The notes beneath the pieces were generated by a model. It was not told the origin of the DNA and did no database searches. It saw nothing but the letters and a program-made list of their open reading frames with translations. From NCBI RefSeq assembly GCF_008017415.1, contig NZ_VRSV01000002.1, forward strand, positions 1,178,001-1,242,000: a stretch of 64,000 bases of DNA, given 5' to 3'. The position numbers and the translations under genes were made by a program. Positions 7,043 to 15,588 of the stretch are shown here, piece by piece (positions within the stretch are counted from its first letter, which is position 1; every line of letters starts with the position of its first letter). The DNA comes from Microbacterium hatanonis (GTDB lineage: Bacteria > Actinomycetota > Actinomycetes > Actinomycetales > Microbacteriaceae).

Positions 7043-7435
7043 TCAGGAGCGGATGCGGCGCTCGTCGTAGGTGTCGGAGCCGAAGCCGACGACGAAGAAC
7101 CCGATGATGTAGAAGATCCAGAGGAAGAACACCGAGAACACCGCCCCGTGCCCGAACGCCCGGCCGACGCGCAGCGACACGATGAGGTGGAAGACGAATC
7201 CCAGGATGGGGACGATGTAGAGCAGGCCGAACCAGGCGGAGAAGCCCGCGATCTTCACGAGCGTGAAGACGTTGACGATCGGGATGATCGCGAGCCACCC
7301 CGGGTAGCCCGCCTTCGAGAAGACGCGCCAGAGCGCGACGACGATGACCACGTAGACGGCGAAGGTGAGAACACCGGTCACGCCGTTCAGCGCGAAGAGG
7401 TCGGCGCGGTCGGTGATCCTGCTGAGCGTGTCCAT
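7043..7435 (-). CDS. DUF5684-like small integral membrane protein
   Basis: A 130-residue, very hydrophobic protein with four predicted helices. The core pattern ALWRVFSKAGYPGWLAIIPIVNVFTLVKIAGFSAWFGLLYIVPILG is typical of DUF5684 proteins. The biochemical function is unknown. The C-terminus is short and charged (SDTYDERRIRS). Its start is 27 bases from the stop of ugd on the same strand, so it may be read from the ugd transcript. Confidence 0.8.
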   Translation of the reverse strand: MDTLSRITDRADLFALNGVTGVLTFAVYVVIVVALWRVFSKAGYPGWLAIIPIVNVFTLVKIAGFSAWFGLLYIVPILGFVFHLIVSLRVGRAFGHGAVFSVFFLWIFYIIGFFVVGFGSDTYDERRIRS

Positions 7436-7462
7436 GGCGCTGAGCCTAGGGGGTCGGCCCCG

Positions 7463-8788
7463 TCAGGGGCGTCCCATCCCGTAGTAGGTCCATCCGGCGG
7501 CGCGCCAGGCGTTCGCGTCGAGGCAGTTGCGGCCGTCGATGACGATGTGGCCGTTGGTGAGCGACGCGGCGTGCTCGGGGGGCAGCTCCCGGCGGTATTC
7601 GTCCCACTCGGTGACGACGATGACGGCGTCGGCGCCGCGGAGGGCTTCGTCGCGGTCTTCGACGTAGTTCAGCTGCGGGTGGATGCGGCGGGCGTTCTCG
7701 ATCGCCGCGGGGTCGGTGATGGTGACCCAGGCGCCGAGGCCGTGGAGGCGGACGGCGACGTCGAGGGCGGGCGAGTCGCGGATGTCGTCGCTGTGGGGTT
7801 TGAACGCGGCGCCGAGCACGGTGATGTTCTTCTTGAAGACCTGCCCGTCGAAGGCCTGCACGACCAGGTCGACGGCGCGGTCGCGGCGGCGGAGGTTGAT
7901 CGCGTCGATCTCGCGGAGGAACGCGACCGATTCGCCGCGGCCGAGTTCTTCGGCGCGGGCGGCGAAGGCGCGGATGTCCTTCGGGAGGCAGCCGCCGCCG
8001 AAGCCGATGCCGGCGCCGAGGAATCGACGGCCGATGCGGGCGTCGTGGCCGATCGCGTCGGCGAGGGTGGTGACGTCGGCGCCGGTGACCTCGGCGATCT
8101 CGGCCATCGCGTTGATGAACGAGATCTTCGTCGCGAGGAACGCGTTCGCGGAGACCTTCACGAGCTCGGCGGTGGCGTAGTCGGTGATGATGAACGGCGT
8201 GTTCTTCGCGACCGACGGGTGGTAGACCTCACGGAGCACGGATGCTGCGCGCTCGCCCTCCTCGGTGGCGCCGTTCGCGTCGGAGGGGACGCCGGCGACG
8301 AGGCGGTCGGGGTCGATGGTGTCCTGCACCGCCCACCCTTCGCGGAGGAACTCGGGGTTCCACACCAGGGTCGCACCGGTGGGGGTGACGCTCTCGGCCA
8401 GGCGCGCGGCGGTGCCGACGGGCACGGTCGACTTGCCGGCGACGAGGTCGCCCTCGCTCAGGTAGGGGAGGAGCCCGTCGACGGCGGCGTTGACGTAGGT
8501 GAGGTCGGCTGCGTAGCCGTCTTTCTGCTGCGGGGTCCCGACGCCGATGAAGTGCACCTTCGCGCCCTGGGCCGCCGACATGTCGGTGGTGAAGGTGAGG
8601 TTGCCCGACGCGATACCCGCGGTCAGCAGCTCCTGGAGGTCGGGCTCGAAGAACGGCGCCTCGCCCCGGGACAGCTGCGCGATCTTGCGCTCGTCGACGT
8701 CGATGCCGACCACCTCGTGGCCGATCGACGCCATCGCCGCGGCATGGACCGCACCCAGATACCCACAACCGATCACGGACAGACGCAT
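7463..8788 (-). CDS. ugd: UDP-glucose 6-dehydrogenase
   Basis: A 441-residue enzyme oxidising UDP-glucose to UDP-glucuronate with two NAD+. It has an N-terminal Rossmann motif VIGCGYLGAVHA (GCGYLG at 7-12), the catalytic cysteine motif GFGGGCLPKD, a middle dimerisation helix, and a C-terminal domain with TVLGAAFKPHSDDIRDSP. The start at 8788 has a GAGGAG ribosome site; the 38 extra codons upstream are arginine/serine-rich and not part of the fold. It supplies glucuronate for the polysaccharide loci that follow. A 16-base stretch covering its ribosome site and start is repeated exactly at the next gene upstream. Confidence 0.96.
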   Translation of the reverse strand: MRLSVIGCGYLGAVHAAAMASIGHEVVGIDVDERKIAQLSRGEAPFFEPDLQELLTAGIASGNLTFTTDMSAAQGAKVHFIGVGTPQQKDGYAADLTYVNAAVDGLLPYLSEGDLVAGKSTVPVGTAARLAESVTPTGATLVWNPEFLREGWAVQDTIDPDRLVAGVPSDANGATEEGERAASVLREVYHPSVAKNTPFIITDYATAELVKVSANAFLATKISFINAMAEIAEVTGADVTTLADAIGHDARIGRRFLGAGIGFGGGCLPKDIRAFAARAEELGRGESVAFLREIDAINLRRRDRAVDLVVQAFDGQVFKKNITVLGAAFKPHSDDIRDSPALDVAVRLHGLGAWVTITDPAAIENARRIHPQLNYVEDRDEALRGADAVIVVTEWDEYRRELPPEHAASLTNGHIVIDGRNCLDANAWRAAGWTYYGMGRP

Positions 8789-8851
8789 GAGACTCCTCGA
8801 GAAGGACGGGAAGGAACTGCCTGGAAGCCGGCGATCGTTGGCGGCGAAGCG

Positions 8852-8871
8852 CCTCCCGCACGAGCGGGAGG
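8852..8871 (-). terminator. Short hairpin between the 61-aa gene and ugd
   Basis: CCTCCCGC-ACGA-GCGGGAGG, an 8-bp perfect stem 14 bases beyond the stop of the 61-residue membrane protein gene. There is no clear U-tract, so attenuation rather than full termination is possible. Confidence 0.5.
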
Positions 8872-8885
8872 ACACAGGGAACAAC

Positions 8886-9071
8886 CTAGCGGTCGGATGC
8901 ACCCGTCCGTGACGAGGTGTCGGCGGCCCAGTCGTCGAACTCGCGCTCGCGCGCCTCGTCCTCCCGGAAGCGCCGGACGAGCGTCGCCACGCCGACGAGG
9001 GCGGCGCACGCGATCACCGCCGCGAAGACCGAGACCGTCACACCGAGGCGGGCGGGATGGGCGACACGCAT
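8886..9071 (-). CDS. Small single-span membrane protein, 61 aa
   Basis: It begins MRVAHPARLGVTVSVFAAVIACAALVG, with one membrane helix at about residues 9-30, then a charged cytoplasmic tail (RRFREDEAREREFDDWAADTSSR). The family is not recognised. The start at 9071 has a GAGGAG ribosome site. Bases 9066-9081 are identical to 8783-8798 at the ugd start, suggesting a local duplication of the translation start or shared control. It lies between ugd and the acyl-glycan operon. Confidence 0.6.
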   Translation of the reverse strand: MRVAHPARLGVTVSVFAAVIACAALVGVATLVRRFREDEAREREFDDWAADTSSRTGASDR

Positions 9072-9197
9072 GAGACTCCTCACGCCGTCGACCGAGCCAG
9101 GGGGGCTGTAGCACCGGAGTATGGGGGGCTCCGACAGTCGTGGCGCCCCACCATCGTATGTCGGCCCCTCGACCGCTCCCTGATCGGGGCCGGTGCG

Positions 9198-10205
9198 TCA
9201 TCGTGCCGGCACCGCCGAGGCCTCGTGCCGTGCGAGCCGGTAGCCGCGCATGGCGACGCCGCGGCGCAGCATCCGCGCGATCCCGTCCTGCAGGCGCCAC
9301 GCGCCCACCAGACCGGCCGCCCGATAGACCGCCACGATCGAGGTCTCGAGCGCACCGGGGTCGTCGCGTGCCGCGATGCGACGCTGCAGCGCGGCGAGCA
9401 CGCGGTTGTAGGAGCGCGGGATGTCGATGATCGGCGTCAGCTGCGCGGGCCTCTCGCCCCACCGTGCCTCGATCTGGGCGATCGCACCCCCGCGCGCGGT
9501 GCATTCGCGCAGGAACGCCGAGAGACCGCGCGCGTGGTGGTGCGCGGCGCGGGCATCGGGGTCGAAGACCGCGACCGCACCGAGCTTCTCGAGACGCAGG
9601 CCCAGGTCGAGGTCTTCGTTGTACTCGAGGCGGACCGAGGGGAGAAGCTCCTCCGCGCGCTCGTAGAGCTCGCGCCGAAGGCTCAGGTTGCCGCCCCACA
9701 GCGATCGCAGGAGCAGGGCGGGGTCGCCGTCGCGCCACACCCGCACCTGCGCCTCGTACTCGCGGGCGTAGAGGTAGGTGGGCGCCTGGTCGCGGCCCCG
9801 CGTGGCGGGGAGGGCGGTCGGCATGTACCCCTGCAGCACGCGCCCGGCGTGCACGGCGTGGAAGGCGCGGTGCCGGTCGACGAGCCCCGGACCGGGTTCG
9901 ACATCGTCATCGACGGCGAGCACGATGTCGCCGGTGGCCGCTCGGAGACCGGCGATACGCGCCCGTGCCAGACCGAGGTTCTCGGGCAGTGCGACGACAT
10001 CGAGATCGGCTCGAGCGACCGGCGCGACGGCGTGCTCCCATCCGGGGTGCGGCCCGTCGAGGACGACCACGACCTGGTCGGCGCCCTGAGCGCGGTAGGC
10101 GCGTACGAGGTCGGCGATGCGGTCGAGGCGGCGGTACGACGGGATGACGACGGAGACGGAGAGCGGATGCTGCGCCGCAGCGCTGCTGTCGATCGGGTCG
10201 GTCAC
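9198..10205 (-). CDS. Family 2 glycosyltransferase
   Basis: A 335-residue GT-A enzyme: SVSVVIPSYRRLDRIADLV at the N-terminus, then LPENLGLARARIAGLRAATGDIVLAVDDDVEPGPGL with the metal-binding DDD, then GNLSLRRELYERA and EYNEDLDLGLRLEKLGA. No membrane helices, so it acts at the cytoplasmic face. The GTG start at 10205 overlaps the stop of the upstream WS/DGAT gene (GTGA). It is the last gene of the minus-strand acyl-glycan operon. The donor and acceptor sugars cannot be told from sequence. Confidence 0.92.
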   Translation of the reverse strand: MTDPIDSSAAAQHPLSVSVVIPSYRRLDRIADLVRAYRAQGADQVVVVLDGPHPGWEHAVAPVARADLDVVALPENLGLARARIAGLRAATGDIVLAVDDDVEPGPGLVDRHRAFHAVHAGRVLQGYMPTALPATRGRDQAPTYLYAREYEAQVRVWRDGDPALLLRSLWGGNLSLRRELYERAEELLPSVRLEYNEDLDLGLRLEKLGAVAVFDPDARAAHHHARGLSAFLRECTARGGAIAQIEARWGERPAQLTPIIDIPRSYNRVLAALQRRIAARDDPGALETSIVAVYRAAGLVGAWRLQDGIARMLRRGVAMRGYRLARHEASAVPAR

Positions 10206-11500
10206 GGGCGCTCGCCGTCGTCGAGGGGCATGAGCTGGGCCGCGATGCGGTCGAGGGTCGCGGCGATGTCGCTGCGCGCCGGCATGTTGGCACCGACGGT
10301 CATCGCGCCGTTGTAGATGACGCCGACCGCCGCGAGCTCGTCGGAGCCCAGGCTCGCGGGGAACGGAATGACCTCGCGCACCTCGCTCCCCGCGAAGTAG
10401 CGCGGGCGCGACACCCACGGGATGACGGTGGTGAAGCCGATCGCGTCGTCGGACGGCGCGGGGGCATCGGTCTCGTCGCGGGCGGCGATCTGCTCGTGCA
10501 CGGCGAGCACCCGGTCGGCGAGCGGAGCGTCGGCGTCGGCCTGAACGGAGATGTCGCGCACGCTGTTGCGCGCTTTCGGGCCGCTCTCGGCTGTGACCAT
10601 CACGGGGAACCGCAGGGTGACGCGCCGCTTCGCCCCGTCCCACGCGCCGATGGCGGCGGCGGCGAGGAGGTCGCTGAGCGTGCCCCCCAGGTCGCGGGCG
10701 TGCTGACGGGCGCGGGCGTAGTCGACGCGCGTGTACGCCGAGACGCGCGGGGGGAGCGCGGCGGCGCGTGCCGCCTCGCCTCCGGCATCGAACCGCAGCG
10801 GCAGCAGCAGCCGCCCGGCGACGCGGCGGGCGCGCTTCATGAGGGGCTTGGAGAGGTACGAACGCACGGCCGCGCGGGGCGCGCGATCGGGGAGCGCGCG
10901 CCACCAGCGCGCCGCAGCCAGGACGGGCAGTTCGGTCGCGCGTGCGGCGCGCGTGCCGGCGAAGGGGTCGTCGGGTCCGACGGGGTCGTCATCGGCGGCC
11001 TTGGTGGTGAGCATCGTCATCACCTTCATCATCGACTGGCCGTCGAGGGCGGCGTGGTGCAGAACGCACCCGATCGCCACGTCTCCGTCTGTCAGCTCGG
11101 TCACGCGCATCCGCCACAGCGGGTGGTCGATCGACAGCAGGGTGCCGTCGTCACCGGCGAGTCGTCGGATGTCGGCGGTGGCGAGGTCGACGGGGGCGTC
11201 GGCGTAGATCACGTGCCGCGCGAGGTCGAAGTCGTCGTCGGGCACCCACGCGGGAGGCGTGAGTCCGAGGAACGAGCGCTGCAGGCGCAGACGGAACACG
11301 GGCGCGCTCGCCGCTGTGGCGCGGAGGAAGTCGTCGATGCGCGTGCGGTCGAGCCGCCCGTCCTCGTCGCGCAGCTGCTCGCCGCGCACGAGGAAGAAGC
11401 ACGGGGTGTGCATGGTCTCGTACGCGATGCGCGTCGAGACGTAGCCCTCCTCCCACGTCTTCATGAATTCGGCATGGATGCGCTTCGGCTCAGGGCTCAT
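10202..11500 (-). CDS. WS/DGAT-like acyltransferase, paralogue 2
   Basis: A 432-residue protein of the wax-ester-synthase/diacylglycerol-acyltransferase fold (condensation-like). The catalytic motif HHAALDG is at 148-154 and PLWR at 127-130, with a C-terminal FTTVIPWVSRPRYFAGSEVREVIPFPASLG. It is clearly paralogous to the gene just upstream (shared MKxWEEGYVSxRIxxExMHTP, LRLQRSxLGLTPPAWVPDxxFDLARHV). Members transfer an acyl group from acyl-CoA or a carrier to an alcohol. Here, next to a fatty-acyl-AMP ligase and ACP, the acyl donor is probably the ACP and the acceptor possibly a sugar or lipid alcohol (inference). The start overlaps the preceding gene by 11 bases. Confidence 0.88.
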   Translation of the reverse strand: MSPEPKRIHAEFMKTWEEGYVSTRIAYETMHTPCFFLVRGEQLRDEDGRLDRTRIDDFLRATAASAPVFRLRLQRSFLGLTPPAWVPDDDFDLARHVIYADAPVDLATADIRRLAGDDGTLLSIDHPLWRMRVTELTDGDVAIGCVLHHAALDGQSMMKVMTMLTTKAADDDPVGPDDPFAGTRAARATELPVLAAARWWRALPDRAPRAAVRSYLSKPLMKRARRVAGRLLLPLRFDAGGEAARAAALPPRVSAYTRVDYARARQHARDLGGTLSDLLAAAAIGAWDGAKRRVTLRFPVMVTAESGPKARNSVRDISVQADADAPLADRVLAVHEQIAARDETDAPAPSDDAIGFTTVIPWVSRPRYFAGSEVREVIPFPASLGSDELAAVGVIYNGAMTVGANMPARSDIAATLDRIAAQLMPLDDGERP

Positions 11501-12863
11501 CGTTTCCCGTCGTGTCGCGTGGTCGATACCGCCCGGGGTCCTCCGACCCCGTCATGAGCGTGAAGATGCGCCCCACGGTGGCCTCGACGTCGAGGTCGGT
11601 GGGCATGTTCGCGCCGATGAAGAGCGAGCCGTTGTACATGATCCCCGCCGCCGCGAGACGGTCGCCGCCCAGGCTGGCCGGGAAGGGGACCATGGCGAGC
11701 ACTTCGCCGCCGGCGAAGTACCGCGGTCGCGAGACCCACGGGAGGAGGGTGGTGTAGCCGATCGGTGCGCCGGGCACGACGTGACCGTCCCAGGCGGTGT
11801 CGCGCGCCGCGACCTGCGCGTGGACCGAGGCGACGCGCTCGGCGAGCGGCGTGTCGGCGTCGCCGTGGATCTCCATGTCTCGCACGTTGTTGCGCGCCTT
11901 CGGGGCGTTCTCCGAGTGGAACGACACCGGGAAGCGCAGCTTGACCTCGCGCTCCCGCCCGTTCCACGCGCCGATCGTGGAGGCCATGAGCAGGTCGCTG
12001 AGGGTGCCGCCGAGCTCGCGCGCCCGCCGCCCGGCGAGGGCGGCGTCGAGTCGGCGGTACGACGAGTGCCGGGGGCGGAGGGCGGCGGCGCGGGCCGCTT
12101 CGCCGCCGGCTCCGTAGCGGACGGGGAGGAGGAGGCGGGCGGCCACCCGTCGCGCCCTGCGAACGAAGGGCTTCGCGGTGTACGAACGCCAGGCGGCGCG
12201 CAGACGGGGCGTGTCGAGGTCGTCCCACCACTGCCTCACGGCGAGTGCCGGCAGCTCCCACCGTCTCGCCGCGCGCATGCCGGCGAACGGGTCGACGGGG
12301 GCAGGCAGGTGCTCGTCGGGCGACTTGACGTTCATCACCGACATGGCCTTCATCCCCGACAGGCCGTCGAGGCTCGCGTGGTGGAGCATGTTGCCGATGG
12401 CGACGTCGCCGTCGCTCAGCTCCGTCACGCGGATGCGCCACAGCGGGTGCCGGATCGACATCACGCCGTCGTCGTCGCCGGAGAGTCGTCGCAGGTCGGC
12501 GGTGTCGAGGTCGACCACGTCGTCGGCGAAGACCACGTGGCGGGCGAGGTCGAACTCCTCGTCGGGCACCCAGGCGGGCGGTGTGAGGCCGAGGAGCGAT
12601 CGTTGCAGGCGCAGCCGGAACATCGGAGCGCTCGCGACGGTCGCTGCGAGGTGCTCGAGGATGAGCTCGCGCCGGAGGCGACCGTCGCCGTCGCGCAGCG
12701 GTGCGCCCGCGACGATGAAGACGCCGGGCGTGTGCATGATCTCGAACGAGATCCGGTTCGACACGTACCCCTCCTCCCAGATCTTCATGAACTCGGCGTA
12801 GGGGCGTCGGGCGGGGGAGGCGGTGCTCCGGGGCGGGGTACCGGTCTGTTCGAGGATGGTCAT
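11490..12863 (-). CDS. WS/DGAT-like acyltransferase, paralogue 1
   Basis: A 457-residue WS/DGAT-fold enzyme with an intact HHASLDG motif at 161-167 and PLWR at 140-143. The N-terminus (about 20 residues) is extra and disordered compared with paralogue 2. The ATG at 12863 overlaps the PPTase stop (ATGA). Tandem duplication with both catalytic motifs kept suggests two acylations, for example at different positions or with different chain lengths. Family knowledge: these enzymes use acyl thioesters and a histidine base. The inferred donor is the adjacent acyl carrier protein. Confidence 0.88.
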   Translation of the reverse strand: MTILEQTGTPPRSTASPARRPYAEFMKIWEEGYVSNRISFEIMHTPGVFIVAGAPLRDGDGRLRRELILEHLAATVASAPMFRLRLQRSLLGLTPPAWVPDEEFDLARHVVFADDVVDLDTADLRRLSGDDDGVMSIRHPLWRIRVTELSDGDVAIGNMLHHASLDGLSGMKAMSVMNVKSPDEHLPAPVDPFAGMRAARRWELPALAVRQWWDDLDTPRLRAAWRSYTAKPFVRRARRVAARLLLPVRYGAGGEAARAAALRPRHSSYRRLDAALAGRRARELGGTLSDLLMASTIGAWNGREREVKLRFPVSFHSENAPKARNNVRDMEIHGDADTPLAERVASVHAQVAARDTAWDGHVVPGAPIGYTTLLPWVSRPRYFAGGEVLAMVPFPASLGGDRLAAAGIMYNGSLFIGANMPTDLDVEATVGRIFTLMTGSEDPGRYRPRDTTGNDEP

Positions 12864-13546
12864 GACAACTCCGTGAGGGCCGCTTCGGGTGCGGCGGGAA
12901 GAGGGATGGAGGAGGGGGCCTCGGGCGGTGCGTCGGGCATCGGCGCCGCGAGAGGAGGGGTGAGGCGGTGCACCTCGGGCGGCGCGTCGCGGGAGAGCAC
13001 GGCGAGAGCCGCCTCGAGACGGAAGACGGGGGCCTCGAGGAGGGCGGGTACGGCGAAGCGGCGGAAGTCGCGCCGCAGTCCTTCGCCGCTCGCTTTGACG
13101 AGGGCCTCCTTCGCGGTCCACACCCGAGCGAGGTGGGGGAGGCGGGCATCGGTCGGAACGCGGGCGAGCCTGTCGTGCTCGGCGGGGGTCAGCATCCGTC
13201 GTCGCAACGCCGCGGAGCGGAAGGCCTCGAAGGGCGCGGCCTCGACGTCGACGCCCACCCGTACCCCCACTCCCACGGCGACCAGCACGAACCCGCCGCT
13301 GTGCGAGACGGAGAAGTCGGCCCCGTCCGACGCGAAGCGCGGCTTCGAGAACGGCGGCACCGCGGCGAAGCCGGTCCAGGCGAACAGGCCATGGGTGCGG
13401 ACGATCTCCTCGACCCACGCCCGCGCGACCGTCGAGGCCGCCTCCGCGGGGTCGCGGACGCCGAGACGCCACCGCACGACGCCGCCGCGCGTCTGGAGAC
13501 ACCCTTCGGATGCCCGCAGACGCGGCGGCGACGTCAGGGCGGTCAC
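12860..13546 (-). CDS. 4'-phosphopantetheinyl transferase (Sfp type)
   Basis: A 228-residue enzyme that transfers phosphopantetheine from CoA to a carrier-protein serine. Visible motifs: FSVSHSGGFVLVAV at about 78-91, the metal-binding GVDVE at 98-102, and RVWTAKEALVKASGEGL at about 141-157. The C-terminal about 40 residues are proline/alanine-rich and beyond the usual fold. The gene is overlapped on both sides (ATGA) by the ACP and WS/DGAT genes, so its natural client is very likely the ACP encoded next door. Confidence 0.93.
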   Translation of the reverse strand: MTALTSPPRLRASEGCLQTRGGVVRWRLGVRDPAEAASTVARAWVEEIVRTHGLFAWTGFAAVPPFSKPRFASDGADFSVSHSGGFVLVAVGVGVRVGVDVEAAPFEAFRSAALRRRMLTPAEHDRLARVPTDARLPHLARVWTAKEALVKASGEGLRRDFRRFAVPALLEAPVFRLEAALAVLSRDAPPEVHRLTPPLAAPMPDAPPEAPSSIPLPAAPEAALTELS

Positions 13547-13818
13547 GAGGGGGCGAGCCTCTCGTGGAGGGCGACGGCGACCTGTCCGAGCGTGTCGCGG
13601 CCCTCGAAGAACGTCGGGTCGATCTCGGTTCCGTACGTGTCCTCGATGTCTCCGCAGAGGGTGAGCACGTAGATCGAGTCGAGACCGAGGTCGCTCAGCG
13701 GCGCGTCGAGGGTCACGACGGCCGCATCGACCTGGTCGTAGAAGCGGATGCGTTCGATGAGCCAGTCGCCGAGGGCGGCGACGGACGTGGGGGCGGTGGT
13801 GTCAGGCGAGTTCGACAT
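13543..13818 (-). CDS. Acyl carrier protein
   Basis: A 91-residue discrete carrier protein. The phosphopantetheine serine is Ser48 in SDLGLDSIYVLTLCGDIE, followed by YGTEIDPTFFEGRDTLGQVAVAL, the normal ACP four-helix layout. It lies 20 bases after the fatty-acyl-AMP ligase and overlaps the PPTase start. This ligase-ACP-PPTase order is the standard arrangement for loading a free fatty acid on a dedicated carrier. The WS/DGAT enzymes downstream are the likely users of the acyl-ACP. Confidence 0.95.
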   Translation of the reverse strand: MSNSPDTTAPTSVAALGDWLIERIRFYDQVDAAVVTLDAPLSDLGLDSIYVLTLCGDIEDTYGTEIDPTFFEGRDTLGQVAVALHERLAPS

Positions 13819-13838
13819 GAGTGGTCTTCCTTGGTGGA

Positions 13839-15557
13839 TCAGTGGGCGGTCGCGACCGCGTCGCGGTAGCCGCGGGAGAAGGTCGTGGTCAACGACCCGG
13901 CTTCGATCGCTGCGAGGGTGGGGCGGCGGCGCACCTTGCCCGTCGGTGTGCGCGGCAGCAGCCCGGGCTCGACGAGCGCGACGGCGACCGACGGCAGCGA
14001 GACCCGCTGGGTGAGGGTCGCACGCAGCGCCTCGGCGAGGTCGGGAAGGGTGGTGCCGGCGAGGGCCTCGGCGTCGTACTCGGCGACGATGCCCACCGCC
14101 GAGGGGTGGCCGTCGAGCTCGAATGCGGCGGAGATCCCGACCGCCGGGTGCGCGGTGGCGGCGGTGGCCTCGATGTCCTGCGGGTAGAGGTTGCGCCCGC
14201 GGACGATGATGACCTCCTTCAGCCGTCCGGTGACGTAGAGCTCGTCGTCGACGATCGATGCCAGGTCTCCCGAGCGGAGGTACTCGTGCTCGGAGCCCGG
14301 CAGGCGGTGACCGAAGGTCTCGGCGGTGGCGTCGGGGCGCAGGAAGTATCCCGGACCGACCATCGGCGACGACACCCAGACCTCGCCCACGGTGCCGTCG
14401 GCCACCGGCTCGAGAGTGTCGGGGTCGACGATGACGACGCTCGTGTTGCTCGCCGGCTGGCCGTTCGACACCATCGCGACGCTGCCCTCGCCCTCCGCGC
14501 CGACGAGGCGACCCACCGAGACCTCGGCGGCGTCGAAGCTCGTGAAGCGGATCGGACGGCCGGGCCGCTTGCTGGTGATGAGCATCGCCTCGGTCATGCC
14601 GAAGGCCGGCAGCACCGCGTCGGCGGTGATCCCGGTCGAGGCGAACCGGGTGAGGAACGCATCGAGCGTCTCGGCCCGCACCGGCTCGCTGCCGCAGAGC
14701 AGCGTGGTGAGGCTCGACAGGTCGAGCTCGGCGACCTGCGCGTCGGTGGCCAGCTTCGCGCTGAGTGCGAACGCGAAGTTGCCCGCGACGCTCATCGTGG
14801 CGCGGTGGCGGCTGATCAACTGCAGCCAGACGATCGGGCGTCGCTGGAACTGATCGGTCGCGAGCATGATCGAGTCGGCCCCGAGCACGGCCGGGAGGAT
14901 CACCTGGATGATCAGGCCCATCGCGTGGTGCAGCGGCGCCCAGCCCACGAGCACCGAGGTCGAGTCGAGCGAGAAGAGCTCGGCGCAGGTCTCGGTCGTG
15001 GCGAGGAACGTGCCGTGGGTGCCGATGACGCCCTTCGGGTCGCCGGTCGAGCCCGAGGTGTAGAGCAGGAACGACGTCGCGTCGCCGTCGATGCCCGGCT
15101 CGACCCAGGCATCGGCGTCGCCGGCGAGGAGGTCGTCGATCACCCGCACGGGGAGCTCGATCGTGTCGGCGTCCTCGCCGAGGGCGGCGACGATGGCCGG
15201 CTCGGTGAGCACCAGCGAGGCTTCGGATGCTGCGGCCAACCCGTTGATGCGCGCGGCGAGCGCTCCCGTGGTGCCGTAGCCGACGACGGGAGCCGGCACG
15301 AGCACGAGGCCCGCGTAGAGCGCGCCGTACGCGGCATCCGGCCACTGGAGTCCCGGTGCGAGCGCGATGATCACGCGCTCGCCGGGCTGGTGACCGGCGG
15401 CCTGCAGCGACTGGGCGATCCGGCGGGCGCGCTCGTCGAGCTCGCGCCAGCCCCGGAAGGTCGAGGTCGTGGGGTCGGCGTAGAAGCGGACCCCCTTCTC
15501 GTCCCCGACGGTGGCGGCGGTGGTGCGTAGTGCGGTGATGAGTGTTGCGGACGTCAT
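13839..15557 (-). CDS. Fatty-acyl-AMP ligase (FAAL-like AMP-binding enzyme)
   Basis: A 572-residue adenylate-forming enzyme. The P-loop LLYTSGSTGDPKGVI is at about 164-178, followed by APLHHAMGLIIQVI, LPAFGMTEAMLITSK, YLRSGDLASIVDDELYVTGR and LKEVIIVRGRNLYPQDIEATAATAHP. The GRNxYPQDIE ending is characteristic of FAALs, which make acyl-AMP and pass it to an ACP rather than to CoA. The start at 15557 has a GGGGGAAT site and gives the family length. It is the central enzyme of the operon: it activates a free fatty acid for the adjacent ACP. Substrate chain length unknown. Confidence 0.92.
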   Translation of the reverse strand: MTSATLITALRTTAATVGDEKGVRFYADPTTSTFRGWRELDERARRIAQSLQAAGHQPGERVIIALAPGLQWPDAAYGALYAGLVLVPAPVVGYGTTGALAARINGLAAASEASLVLTEPAIVAALGEDADTIELPVRVIDDLLAGDADAWVEPGIDGDATSFLLYTSGSTGDPKGVIGTHGTFLATTETCAELFSLDSTSVLVGWAPLHHAMGLIIQVILPAVLGADSIMLATDQFQRRPIVWLQLISRHRATMSVAGNFAFALSAKLATDAQVAELDLSSLTTLLCGSEPVRAETLDAFLTRFASTGITADAVLPAFGMTEAMLITSKRPGRPIRFTSFDAAEVSVGRLVGAEGEGSVAMVSNGQPASNTSVVIVDPDTLEPVADGTVGEVWVSSPMVGPGYFLRPDATAETFGHRLPGSEHEYLRSGDLASIVDDELYVTGRLKEVIIVRGRNLYPQDIEATAATAHPAVGISAAFELDGHPSAVGIVAEYDAEALAGTTLPDLAEALRATLTQRVSLPSVAVALVEPGLLPRTPTGKVRRRPTLAAIEAGSLTTTFSRGYRDAVATAH

Positions 15558-15588
15558 GGATTCCCCCCAAAGGATTCGACGTATCGGG

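Noticed and set aside
7148..9073. 641-codon plus-strand frame
   Set aside because: Antisense shadow of ugd; made mostly of Asp, Gly, Arg and Val repeats.
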